From Actinophytocola sp. (GTDB lineage: Bacteria; Actinomycetota; Actinomycetes; Mycobacteriales; Pseudonocardiaceae), in contig NZ_WHTD01000091.1 of assembly GCF_009379765.1 (NCBI RefSeq), positions 1-32,573 on the forward strand: a stretch of DNA of 32,573 nt, in the 5' to 3' direction. Each line of letters opens with the position of its first letter. The stretch's first letter is position 1. Under the pieces are notes generated by a model. The model saw nothing but the letters and a program-made list of their open reading frames with translations, made no database searches and was not told where the DNA came from. A program made the translations under genes and the position numbers. Below, piece after piece: positions 16,805-23,858 of this stretch.

Positions 16805-16990
16805 ATGACCACGCCTGCCGCCGAGCGGGTGCTCGAGCACTGCGCGGAGCCGATCCGCCCGCTGGCCCGCGCGGTGCGTACGGTCGGCTCGGTGCAGCTG
16901 GCGCTGGTCTCCGGCCTGATGATCCAGTGGCTGACCGACGCCACCGAGGTGCTCACCGGCCTGCGCACCCTGCTCGGTGCCGACGGGTAG
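16805..16990 (+). CDS. Small ORF of 61 aa, possible TetR C-terminal remnant
   Basis: Encodes 61 residues starting MTTPAAERVLEHCAEP. I do not recognise it with certainty. The segment LVSGLMIQWLTD followed by LTGLRTLLGADG resembles the last helices of TetR-family regulators, which often end with a GLxxQWL-type helix; no DNA-binding domain is present here or just upstream. It lies 26 bases after the Clp-N gene in the same direction and ends one base before the convergent VOC gene. It may be a degraded regulator or a real small protein. Confidence 0.4.
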   Translation: MTTPAAERVLEHCAEPIRPLARAVRTVGSVQLALVSGLMIQWLTDATEVLTGLRTLLGADG

Positions 16991-16991
16991 G

Positions 16992-17720
16992 TCAGCGCGG
17001 GGTGAGGACGCAGAACTCGTTGTCCTCCGGGTCGGCCAGAACCTCCCAGCGGACGTCCCCCTGACCCACGTCCACCGGACGGGCACCCAGCTCGGCGAGG
17101 CGGGCGACCTCGGTGGCCACCGAGCCGTCGGGGTAGGGGGCCACATCCAGGTGGACCCGGTTCTTCACCGGGTGCGGCGCGGCCGAGCGGATGAGCTCCA
17201 GCCACGGGCCGCGGCCGTCCGGGTCGCGCAGTGACGCGTACTCCACGCCCGTGCGCTCCACCGGCCAGCCGGTGGCCGCCGACCAGAACTCGGCCAGCGC
17301 GGTCGGCGAGGCCACGGCCGCGACGACGGCGGCCACCGCACCCGTCGACGCGTACTCGGGGCGCGGCTCCAGCACGCAGAACTCGTTGCCCTCCGGGTCG
17401 GCCAGAACGAACCACGGCACGTTGCGCTGACCGATGTCGATCCGCTCGGCACCCAGGGCGAGGGCGCGGTCGACGACGGCCATCTGCTGGTCGGGCGACG
17501 CGCTGGCCAGGTCGAGATGCAGGCGGTTCTGCACCGTCTTCGGCTCGGGGACCGGGACGAAGACCAGGTCGAAGCGCCACCCGTCGTCCGGCGGCGCCTG
17601 CACGTCGACCTCGTCGGGCTCCGCCAGGCTGACCCGCCAGCCGAGCAGGTCGCACCAGAACTGGGCCAGCGCGGGCGGATCGGCCGCGTCGACGACCACA
17701 TTGACCAGTCGGGTGGACAT
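16992..17720 (-). CDS. Two-domain VOC (glyoxalase-like) protein
   Basis: 242 residues with two related VOC modules: about 1-122 (from MSTRLVNVVVDAADPPALAQ to LADPEGNEFCVLEPR) and about 125-242 (from ALAEFWSAATGWPVE to LADPEDNEFCVLTPR). This is the actinobacterial Glo_EDI_BRP-like family; ligand unknown, members include antibiotic-binding and detoxifying proteins. The ATG at 17720 fits the family start. A PafBC-type element ends eight bases upstream, so the mRNA would be leaderless and damage-inducible. The gene behind it ends 31 bases upstream of the ATG. Confidence 0.9.
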   Translation of the reverse strand: MSTRLVNVVVDAADPPALAQFWCDLLGWRVSLAEPDEVDVQAPPDDGWRFDLVFVPVPEPKTVQNRLHLDLASASPDQQMAVVDRALALGAERIDIGQRNVPWFVLADPEGNEFCVLEPRPEYASTGAVAAVVAAVASPTALAEFWSAATGWPVERTGVEYASLRDPDGRGPWLELIRSAAPHPVKNRVHLDVAPYPDGSVATEVARLAELGARPVDVGQGDVRWEVLADPEDNEFCVLTPR

Positions 17721-17727
17721 GATCGAG

Positions 17728-17750
17728 ACGCTAGCCGAGACCACCGACAT
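17728..17750 (-). promoter_or_regulatory. PafBC-type promoter of the two-domain VOC gene
   Basis: The minus strand reads ATGTCGGTG, eight bases, TAGCGT. That is 8 of 9 in the upstream half and a full TANNNT, with the same -10 as recA in this window. Transcription would begin at or next to the ATG at 17720 (leaderless). Confidence 0.65.
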
Positions 17751-18515
17751 TCAGTGCGTGGCCAGCCGGAGCAGGTGCCACAGCTGGGAGACGCCGGCGC
17801 GGTCGCCGTCCGGCGTGGCGGTGAGGATCGGGCGGCGGCCCCACAGCCACAGGTACATCCCGGTGGGGTCGCTGGTGATCGTGGCGTCCGCCCGCTCGTC
17901 CGGCTGCGCCTGCCACGACGCCGTGCCGGTGGCGGTGATCCGCGCGATCCAGCGCCGCTTCCCCGCGACCACGGCCACCTCGCCCGCCCAGGAGTTGGTC
18001 ACGCCCAGCACCCCGAGCCGGTGGGTGAACCACAGCGACAGGATCTCGTCGATGCCGTCGAACGCGATGTCCTCCGCGATGCCGCCGACCGTCATCCCTG
18101 CGGCCGCCTGCTGGACGTCGATGCGGTGGACCGTGCTCTCGTGCGCCATGCGCCTGCGCCAGAACCCGTAGGTCTGGTCGAGCGGCCACCAGGTCGGGCA
18201 GCCCTCCGCGGGGTCGTGCGCGGACAGCTCGTCGAGGAGCTCGCGGAGCCCCACCCGCAAGTAGTCCTCGACCGACTGGTCGCCGTCGGGCGCGCGCTGC
18301 CAGCGGGTGGGCACGTCGCCGCCGGAACGCAGCCACGACACGACCATCCGGTAGACGCTGCCGACGTGCCGCACCGTCTCGCCCAGCGTCATGCCCGGGG
18401 CGTACGTGACGACGGTCTCCGGATCCACGCCGCGCGCCGACGACGCCAGCAGCTCACCCTCCACCTCCAGCACCTCGAGCAGGCGGCCGTGGTCGGCCAG
18501 TGCCCGACCGGTCAT
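17751..18515 (-). CDS. Maleylpyruvate isomerase / mycothiol-dependent family (DinB-like fold) protein
   Basis: 254 residues. The N-terminal four-helix DinB-like metal-binding domain has its histidines in VRHVGSVYRM (near 50) and RRRMAHESTVHRID (near 125), as in the TIGR03083 / MDMPI family. The C-terminal part is the usual alpha/beta SCP2-like domain. Family members use mycothiol for isomerisation or detoxification; here the substrate is unknown. The name DinB refers to fold only; this is not DNA polymerase IV. Its ATG overlaps the stop codon of the HEPN gene (ATGA), so both are translated from one mRNA under a PafBC/LexA-type promoter. Confidence 0.85.
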   Translation of the reverse strand: MTGRALADHGRLLEVLEVEGELLASSARGVDPETVVTYAPGMTLGETVRHVGSVYRMVVSWLRSGGDVPTRWQRAPDGDQSVEDYLRVGLRELLDELSAHDPAEGCPTWWPLDQTYGFWRRRMAHESTVHRIDVQQAAAGMTVGGIAEDIAFDGIDEILSLWFTHRLGVLGVTNSWAGEVAVVAGKRRWIARITATGTASWQAQPDERADATITSDPTGMYLWLWGRRPILTATPDGDRAGVSQLWHLLRLATH

Positions 18516-18925
18516 GGCGTGCCGTGGATCGCGCGCACGACCAGGTCGAGGAACTGCTCGGACTGGCGGACCAGGTCGTCGGCGGTGCGGTCGGTGACCG
18601 CGCGGGTGATGCCGGCCTGGACCGACGCGCGGGTGGCCGAGCAGGACGCGAAGAACGCCGCCCACTCGCGCAGCTCGGGCGCCACCGAGGCGAGCAGCGT
18701 CCACACGCTCATGGGACGCGAGCGCGCCCGGTGCGGGCGGCCGCGCATGGCGAGCAGCGCCGCGGCGGCACGCAGCGCGGACAGGTACGCCTGGGCGAAC
18801 CGCTGGGCCGGGTCGGCGTCGCGAGTGGCGTCGGCGAGCCCCCGCTCGGCCTGGGAAAGCAGGGTGAGCGCGGTCTCCGGCACGGTCACGGGCTCGTTGT
18901 CGAGATAGTCCAGAGTTGTGGTCAC
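18512..18925 (-). CDS. SAV_6107-type HEPN domain protein
   Basis: 137-residue all-helical protein. Segments such as AQAYLSALRAAAALLAMRGRPHRARSR split into helices, then SVWTLLASVAPELREWAAFF and ADDLVRQSEQFLDLV, resemble the SAV_6107 family of HEPN proteins in actinomycetes. HEPN domains include RNases of toxin and defence systems, but I see no clear R-x4-6-H active site, so catalysis is doubtful. Start is GTG with AGGAGG seven bases upstream. It is the first gene of a two-gene operon with an ATGA overlap. The promoter carries both a PafBC-type element and a LexA box, implying induction by DNA damage. Confidence 0.75.
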   Translation of the reverse strand: MTTTLDYLDNEPVTVPETALTLLSQAERGLADATRDADPAQRFAQAYLSALRAAAALLAMRGRPHRARSRPMSVWTLLASVAPELREWAAFFASCSATRASVQAGITRAVTDRTADDLVRQSEQFLDLVVRAIHGTP

Positions 18926-18992
18926 CTGACGCCTCCTCGCGGGCCAAAGCCGTCACCTGGCGTGACGACATGCCGTGGGGAAGCCGGCGGCG

Positions 18993-19029
18993 CTCGGTGG
19001 TGAGGCGCTTCCCCCGCCCCACCACCGAG
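18993..19029 (-). promoter_or_regulatory. Strong hairpin in the 5' leader of the HEPN operon
   Basis: CTCGGTGGTG (18993-19002) pairs perfectly with CACCACCGAG (19020-19029); an inner GGCG/CGCC pair extends the stem. It lies in the ~125-base leader expected from the PafBC-type promoter, seven bases beyond the LexA box. It could be an attenuator, a protein site or an mRNA-stability element. Confidence 0.45.
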
Positions 19030-19035
19030 CTCAGC

Positions 19036-19051
19036 TCGAACGTGTGTTCGA
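19036..19051. promoter_or_regulatory. Perfect LexA box at the HEPN operon start
   Basis: TCGAACGTGTGTTCGA is a 16-bp operator with perfect TCGAAC-N4-GTTCGA arms. It is partly overlapped by a second, tighter-spaced TTCGAACAGTTCGA (19048-19060). It sits just downstream of the -10 element at 19060-19065, over the expected transcription start, a standard repressor position. Confidence 0.88.
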
Positions 19052-19059
19052 ACAGTTCG

Positions 19060-19082
19060 AGCTTAGCTCCGGGCACCGACAG
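19060..19082 (-). promoter_or_regulatory. PafBC-type promoter of the HEPN operon
   Basis: On the minus strand CTGTCGGTG is followed by eight bases (CCCGGAGC) and TAAGCT, matching TTGTCRGTG-N8-TANNNT at all but the first base. Expected start near 19053, inside the LexA box region. Confidence 0.72.
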
Positions 19083-19143
19083 ACTCAACCTCGACCGGGA
19101 TTTTCAGCGGCGACACACGCCACACCTGTGCTCTGATGTGCCC

Positions 19144-19665
19144 ATGACCTCTCTCGACCACCCCTCGATCAGCAAGTTGTCCTCCGCACTGCGCGAGGCC
19201 GGGCTGCCGGCCGCCGCCGACGGGATCCGCATCCTGGCCGACGAGGTGCGCACCGCCGCGGCCGCGGCGGCCGCGCTCGGCGTCCCGGTCGGCGCGATCG
19301 CGAACAGCCTCGTGTTCCGCGCTACCGAGGGTGACCGGGTCTTCCCGTTGCTCGCGCTGACCTCCGGCGCGCACCGGGCATCCGTGGTGCGGTTGGCGAC
19401 GCTCGCCGGGGCGACGTCGGTGGGCCGGGCGGATCCGGCGTTCGTGCGGGAGCACACCGGTCAGGTGATCGGCGGGGTGTCGCCGGTGGGGCATCCCCGG
19501 CCGATCACCACGGTGGTCGACCGGGCGCTGGCCGGGTACGACGTCGTGTGGGCCGCCGCCGGGCACCCGAAAGCCGTGTTCCCGACGACGTTCGCCGAGT
19601 TGGTGGAGCTGACGGGGGGCATGGCTGCGGACGTCGCTGCCGAAGAGGAGAATCCCGTGTCGTGA
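19144..19665 (+). CDS. YbaK/EbsC-type aminoacyl-tRNA deacylase-like protein
   Basis: 173 residues with the YbaK/aminoacyl-tRNA-editing fold: GVPVGAIANSLVF near 53, then GAHRASVVRLATLAG and TGQVIGGVSPVGHPRPI. Family members hydrolyse wrongly charged tRNA such as Cys-tRNA(Pro). The lysine that is catalytic in YbaK (IxKTLVF) is replaced by Asn in IANSLVF, as in a subgroup whose activity is unclear. Start is the ATG at 19144. The stop codon overlaps the GTG of the GNAT gene, so the two are coupled. Divergent from the HEPN operon. Confidence 0.85.
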   Translation: MTSLDHPSISKLSSALREAGLPAAADGIRILADEVRTAAAAAAALGVPVGAIANSLVFRATEGDRVFPLLALTSGAHRASVVRLATLAGATSVGRADPAFVREHTGQVIGGVSPVGHPRPITTVVDRALAGYDVVWAAAGHPKAVFPTTFAELVELTGGMAADVAAEEENPVS

Positions 19666-20228
19666 CCGCGGTTCCACCACGGGTCGAGCGCTTCATCGAC
19701 CTCAGCCAGGACGAGTTGCGGGCGCGGCTGCCCGAGGCGCTGTCGCTGTACGTCACGGCGATGCGCTACCCGACCGGCACCGCCGAGCAGCGTGCACCGA
19801 TGTGGCTCGCGCACATGCTGCGGGCGGGCTGGCGCTGCGTGGCCGCGCTCGACGCGGAAGGCGCGATGATAGGCATCGCGTACGGCTACCGCGGCGCCAC
19901 CGGCCAGTGGTGGCACGAGCAGGTGCGGCGCGGCATCGTCGAGCGGTCGGGCCCGGAGTTCGCCGACTCCTGGCTCGACGACTACTTCGAGCTCACCGAG
20001 GTGCACGTCCGCCCGGCCGGCCAGGGCCGTGGCGTGGGCGAGGACCTGCTGCGCCGGCTGCTGGCGGAGGTCCTGGCGAGCAAGGTCCTGCTGTCCACGC
20101 CGGAGGGCCCGTCCCGCGCGTGGCGCCTGTACTACCGGATGGGCTTCGTCGACGTGCTGCGCCACTACCGCTTCACCGGCGACCCGCGCCCGTTCGGCGT
20201 GCTGGGCCGGACCCTCCCCCTCGACTGA
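19662..20228 (+). CDS. GNAT family N-acetyltransferase (Rv2170-like)
   Basis: 188 residues. The acetyl-CoA binding core is visible as LTEVHVRPAGQGRGVGEDLL (about 108-127; R/Q-x-x-G-x-G/A loop QGRGVG), followed by LSTPEGPSRAWRLYYRMGF, a typical C-terminal GNAT strand and helix. The position before lppM corresponds to M. tuberculosis Rv2170, a GNAT reported to acetylate isocitrate dehydrogenase and isoniazid; whether this protein shares those substrates is unknown. GTG start overlaps the YbaK stop, with GAGGAG about 12 bases upstream. It is convergent with the DUF885 gene. Confidence 0.88.
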   Translation: MTAVPPRVERFIDLSQDELRARLPEALSLYVTAMRYPTGTAEQRAPMWLAHMLRAGWRCVAALDAEGAMIGIAYGYRGATGQWWHEQVRRGIVERSGPEFADSWLDDYFELTEVHVRPAGQGRGVGEDLLRRLLAEVLASKVLLSTPEGPSRAWRLYYRMGFVDVLRHYRFTGDPRPFGVLGRTLPLD

Positions 20229-20274
20229 TTCGGCGTATCGGCCGGTCCTCGAAAGCGTTGACGACATGCGCTGG

Positions 20275-20295
20275 GCCGGCGCCGGCGATTCGCCG
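20275..20295. terminator. Weak GC hairpin between convergent GNAT and DUF885 genes
   Basis: A 12-base self-complementary GCCGGCGCCGGC is followed by CGGCG-ATT-CGCCG. Either could fold in RNA and end transcription in this 148-base convergent gap. No T-run is present. Confidence 0.25.
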
Positions 20296-20376
20296 ATCAC
20301 CATTCGGAGGCGTAACCAAAGAACTCCGCTCGTGCGGGCGGGCTCGGCGTCAGACGACCGCCAGGGCCGGCGGGGG

Positions 20377-22056
20377 TCACAGCGCCGCCAGCCGCTCGCG
20401 CATGGTGTCCAGGCCCATCTGGCCCATGCGCAGCGCCTGCATGTGGAAGTGCTTGAGGTCGAACGCGGCGCCCGCCCGGGCCCGGGCGTCGTCGCGGGCC
20501 GACAGCCACAGGCGCTCGCCCAGCTTGTACGCCGGGGCCTGGCCCGGCCAGCCGAGGTAGCGGTCGATCTCGTCGCGGACCAGGGCCTCCTTGGCGACCG
20601 TGCGGGTCAGCATGAACTCCAGGCCGAGGTCCGGCGTCCAGCGCGCACCCTCGTGGAAACCGGTGCCGCTCGGGATCTCCAGCTTCAGGTGCATGCCGAT
20701 GTCGATGATCACCCGCGCCGCGCGGAAGAGGCTCTCGTTCAGCATGCCCAGCAGGTCCCCGTCGTCGGAGAGGTAGCCGAACTCGTCCATCAGCCGCTCC
20801 GCGTACAGCGCCCAGCCCTCGCTGTAGGCCGGCACCCACGCCAGCAGCCGCTGGTACTTGTTCAGCCGCTTCGACTCGTACGTCGCCGTCGCGATCTGCA
20901 GGTGATGGCCGGGCACGCCCTCGTGGTAGACGGTGCTGACCTCGCGCCACGTGGTGAACTCGTCCTCGCCCGGCGCGAGTGCCCACCACATCGCGCCGGC
21001 GCGGGAGAAGTCGTCGGACGGGCCGGTGTAGTACGCACCGCTGCCACCGCCGGGCGGGGCGATCTTGCAGTCGAGCCGCATGATGTCGTCGGGGATCTCG
21101 AAGTGCGCGTCACGCAGGTCGGCGAGCGCCTGGTCGGACAGCCGCCGCATCCACTCGCGGAGCGCCGCGGCACCGCTCACCTTGTACCGCGGGTCGAGGT
21201 CGAGCACACCGGCCGCCTCGGGGACGCTCGCCCCCGGCTTGATCCGCCCCGCGACCTCCTTCATCTCGGCCTCGATCCGGAGGAACTCCGCCCAGCCCCA
21301 CTCGTAGGCCTCCTGGAGATCCAGCCGCGCGCCCAGGTACATCCGCGACCACAGTCCGTAGACGTCCGCGCCGACCGCGTCCTCGGCCGGCGCCTGCGCC
21401 AGCAGCTCCTCCCGGAGGAACTTCGCCAGCTCCGCATACGCCTGCCCGGCCACGGCCGCCCCGGCGTCGAGCTCCGCCCGCACGGAGTCGTCGGGCGCCC
21501 CGGCGGCCATCGACGCGAAGAACGCCGGCTCGTCGCCCAGCCCGGCCCAGGTCGAGCACTGGTCGGCCACCTTGGTCACCTGGCGCTGCGCCGACACCCT
21601 GCCGTTCGCGGCCGCGTGCCGCAGGCTCTCCCGGTAGCTCGCGAGCGCCTCGGGCACGGCCGACATCCGGGTGGCGACCGTGCGCCACGCCTCCGGCGAG
21701 TCGGTCGGCATCAGGTCGAACACCATGCGCAGGTCCTGCGCCGGGCTCGCCAGCACGTTCAGCGACGCGACGGTCAGCCCCGCGTCGTAGACCTCCCGCT
21801 CGATGCCGAGCCGCTCGGTGAACACCGCCTTCGCGTCCCGCTCGCCGTCGTCGGCCGGCTCCTGCTCGCCCACGGCGCGCAGCGCCGTCGCGATCAGCTC
21901 GGCGCGCGCCGCGTGCCCGTCCGGGGAGAGGTCGGGCAGCCGGTCGTCGTGGTCGGTGATGCCCAGCGACGTCGCCACGGTCGGGTCGAGCCGGACATAG
22001 TCGTCCACATAGGAGTCACAGATGCGGTGTACGGGGGTGTCCATCCCGGATGTCAT
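20377..22056 (-). CDS. DUF885 family zinc-peptidase-like protein
   Basis: 559 residues, the usual size for DUF885 proteins. The family signature HEGVPGHH is at 378-385 (HExxxGHH zinc motif within YHEGVPGHHLQIA), followed by YSEGWALYAERLMDE, which supplies the downstream Glu ligand. Related proteins are thought to be metallo-carboxypeptidases or dipeptidases. No signal peptide is seen, so it is probably cytoplasmic. The ATG at 22056 lies seven bases after a TACCGT element, suggesting a leaderless mRNA; an in-frame ATG at 22044 is the alternative. This gene interrupts the Rv2170-lppM order known from M. tuberculosis. Confidence 0.92.
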   Translation of the reverse strand: MTSGMDTPVHRICDSYVDDYVRLDPTVATSLGITDHDDRLPDLSPDGHAARAELIATALRAVGEQEPADDGERDAKAVFTERLGIEREVYDAGLTVASLNVLASPAQDLRMVFDLMPTDSPEAWRTVATRMSAVPEALASYRESLRHAAANGRVSAQRQVTKVADQCSTWAGLGDEPAFFASMAAGAPDDSVRAELDAGAAVAGQAYAELAKFLREELLAQAPAEDAVGADVYGLWSRMYLGARLDLQEAYEWGWAEFLRIEAEMKEVAGRIKPGASVPEAAGVLDLDPRYKVSGAAALREWMRRLSDQALADLRDAHFEIPDDIMRLDCKIAPPGGGSGAYYTGPSDDFSRAGAMWWALAPGEDEFTTWREVSTVYHEGVPGHHLQIATATYESKRLNKYQRLLAWVPAYSEGWALYAERLMDEFGYLSDDGDLLGMLNESLFRAARVIIDIGMHLKLEIPSGTGFHEGARWTPDLGLEFMLTRTVAKEALVRDEIDRYLGWPGQAPAYKLGERLWLSARDDARARAGAAFDLKHFHMQALRMGQMGLDTMRERLAAL

Positions 22057-22063
22057 GGTCCGG

Positions 22064-22069
22064 ACGGTA
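22064..22069 (-). promoter_or_regulatory. Possible -10 element for leaderless DUF885 mRNA
   Basis: TACCGT on the minus strand fits TANNNT and is followed by seven bases and the ATG at 22056. No clear -35 element is seen. Confidence 0.35.
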
Positions 22070-22146
22070 CCCAACCCGGCACGTCGATTTCGAACGGGAA
22101 ACCGCCTGGTGTCCGCGACTCGACCGGCGGCTGGCAGGATGTGCCG

Positions 22147-22836
22147 GTGCGCAGCGCTCGCCGAGATCAGGTTCGCAGGGGGCTCGGGCTCATCGTGCTG
22201 CTCGGCGTCATGGCGGCCACGCTCACCGGCTGCCTCCGGGTGCACGCCGCGCTGGCGGTCTCCCAGGACGACGTGATCTCCGGCAAGCTCGTCATCGCCG
22301 CGCTGCCGGTCAGCAAGGACGACGACGGGCCGAACCTCACCGTTCCGCCCGAGCTCGCCGACAGGGTGAGCACCGAGCCCTACACCGCGGACGGCTACGT
22401 CGGCCAGAAGGTCACGCTGAGCGGGGTGAAGTTCGCCGACTTCAGCACACTGGTGGAGTCCATCTCCACGATGCGGCAGTTCCGGATGTCGTTCCGCCGC
22501 TCCGGCGGCCTGGTCTCCCTCGCCGGCTCGATCGACCTGACCCGGGTGCCCCCCGACCGGGCCGACGTGCAGGTCAAGGTCGCCTTCCCCGGTCAGATCT
22601 CGCGCACCAACGGCGACAACATCGACGGCACGATCAGCTGGGCACCCAAGCCGGGCGCGGTCACCGAGTTCGCCGCCACCGCGCAGTACTCCAACGCGCC
22701 CGGGGTGTCCTGGACCCAGTGGGTGGCGATCGTCGGCGGCGGCGCGGTGGGCGTGGCCGTGCTGGTGGTCCTGCTGGCGCTGTTCACCCACCGGCGCAAC
22801 CTCAGGCTCGAACGGGCCCAGGCCCGCCGGGCTTGA
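22147..22836 (+). CDS. lppM: Lipoprotein LppM
   Basis: 229-residue lipoprotein. A basic start and hydrophobic stretch (GLIVLLGVMAATLTGC) end in a lipobox with Cys29. The ~155-residue outside domain is followed by a second hydrophobic segment (about 198-218) and a basic cytoplasmic tail (HRRNLRLERAQARR). This layout and length match M. tuberculosis LppM (Rv2171), an envelope lipoprotein linked to phagosome interference in mycobacteria; in a non-pathogen the role is unknown. GTG at 22147 is preferred because AGGA lies seven bases upstream; GTG at 22141 is too close. Convergent with metF, 10 bases apart. Confidence 0.9.
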   Translation: MRSARRDQVRRGLGLIVLLGVMAATLTGCLRVHAALAVSQDDVISGKLVIAALPVSKDDDGPNLTVPPELADRVSTEPYTADGYVGQKVTLSGVKFADFSTLVESISTMRQFRMSFRRSGGLVSLAGSIDLTRVPPDRADVQVKVAFPGQISRTNGDNIDGTISWAPKPGAVTEFAATAQYSNAPGVSWTQWVAIVGGGAVGVAVLVVLLALFTHRRNLRLERAQARRA

Positions 22837-22846
22837 CCGACGCGCC

Positions 22847-23761
22847 TCAGCCGACCGGCCGTAAGTTCGCCTGCGTGTCGGGCCTGCTGGGCACGAGGCC
22901 GAGCCGGTCCACCATCTCCTTGGTCGCCTTCGACCGGTTGAACGTGTAGAAGTGCAGGCACGGCACGCCCTCGGCGAGCAGCCGCTCGGACAGCTCCGCG
23001 GTGACGTCCATGCCGGCCGCGCGGAACGCCTTCGGGTCCTCGGCGAGCGGGCCCAGTCGCTCCGTGAGCGAGGCCGGCACCTGGGCGCCGGACAGCTCGA
23101 CGGTCTTCGTCAGGATCTTGGGCGTGGTCAGCGGCATGATGCCGGGCAGGAGCAGCGTGTCGCAGCCGCGTGCCGCGACCCGGTCACGCATCCGCAGGAA
23201 GTCGTCGGCCTCGAAGAACAGCTGGGCGATCGCGAAGTCCGCGCCGGCCCGCAGCTTGCGGACGAGGTACTCGGTGTCGGTGTCCACGTCGGCCGAACGC
23301 GGGTGGCCGTAGGGGAACGCGGACACGCCGACGCAGAAGTCGCCGAGCTCGCGCACCAGGCGCACCAACTCCTCGGCGTAGGCCAGGCCCTCGGGGTGCC
23401 GCACCCACTCACCCATCGGGTCACCCGGCGGGTCGCCCCGCAGCGCGAGGACGTTGCGCACGCCCAGCTCGGCGTACCAGCCGATGACGTTGCGCAGCTC
23501 GGCGACCGAGTGGTCGACGGCGGTGAGGTGCGCCATCGAGACCAGCGTGGTCTCCCGGACCACGCGGCCGGTCGTGCGGATGGTCCGGTCGCGGCTGGAC
23601 CCGCCCGCGCCGTAGGTGACCGAGACGAACGCCGGGTCCAGACCCTCCAACGACCGGATGGAGTTCCACAGCCGCTGCTCGTCCGCGTCATCCCGCGGAG
23701 GCATGAACTCGACGGAGAACACCGGCCGGTCACCCGGGATACGCGCCACCACCGAAGTCAT
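22847..23761 (-). CDS. metF: Methylenetetrahydrofolate reductase family protein (Rv2172c-like)
   Basis: 304 residues with the MTHFR TIM-barrel: VFSVEFMPPRDDADEQRLW at the N-terminus, FVSVTYGAGGSSRDRTI near 45, NVLALRGDPPGDP near 105 and GADFAIAQLFF near 170. MTHFR reduces 5,10-methylene-THF to 5-methyl-THF for methionine synthesis. The gene sits where Rv2172c sits in M. tuberculosis, a short, non-canonical MTHFR; whether flavin is bound cannot be told here. ATG at 23761 is preceded by GGAG. It is divergent from the prenyl synthase gene with about 97 bases between. Confidence 0.92.
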   Translation of the reverse strand: MTSVVARIPGDRPVFSVEFMPPRDDADEQRLWNSIRSLEGLDPAFVSVTYGAGGSSRDRTIRTTGRVVRETTLVSMAHLTAVDHSVAELRNVIGWYAELGVRNVLALRGDPPGDPMGEWVRHPEGLAYAEELVRLVRELGDFCVGVSAFPYGHPRSADVDTDTEYLVRKLRAGADFAIAQLFFEADDFLRMRDRVAARGCDTLLLPGIMPLTTPKILTKTVELSGAQVPASLTERLGPLAEDPKAFRAAGMDVTAELSERLLAEGVPCLHFYTFNRSKATKEMVDRLGLVPSRPDTQANLRPVG

Positions 23762-23813
23762 GGGCTCCAGGGTAGTAAAGGCGCGTATGGCGCAACTCGG
23801 CCACCGGCAGAGC

Positions 23814-23833
23814 ACCAGCGGACCCCCGCTGGT
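23814..23833. promoter_or_regulatory. Inverted repeat upstream of the prenyl synthase gene
   Basis: ACCAGCGG and CCGCTGGT form a perfect 8-bp inverted repeat with a four-base loop, 25 bases before the ATG of the prenyl synthase gene and within the metF divergent region. It could be an operator or a leader hairpin. Its function is unknown. Confidence 0.35.
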
Positions 23834-23858
23834 ACGCGGGCCGAGCCGACCACGCACC

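Noticed and set aside
17751..18515. Calling the MDMPI-family gene a DNA polymerase IV (dinB) because of the LexA box
   Set aside because: The shared name is only for the DinB-like four-helix fold; polymerase motifs are absent, while the metal-binding histidines of the MDMPI family are present.
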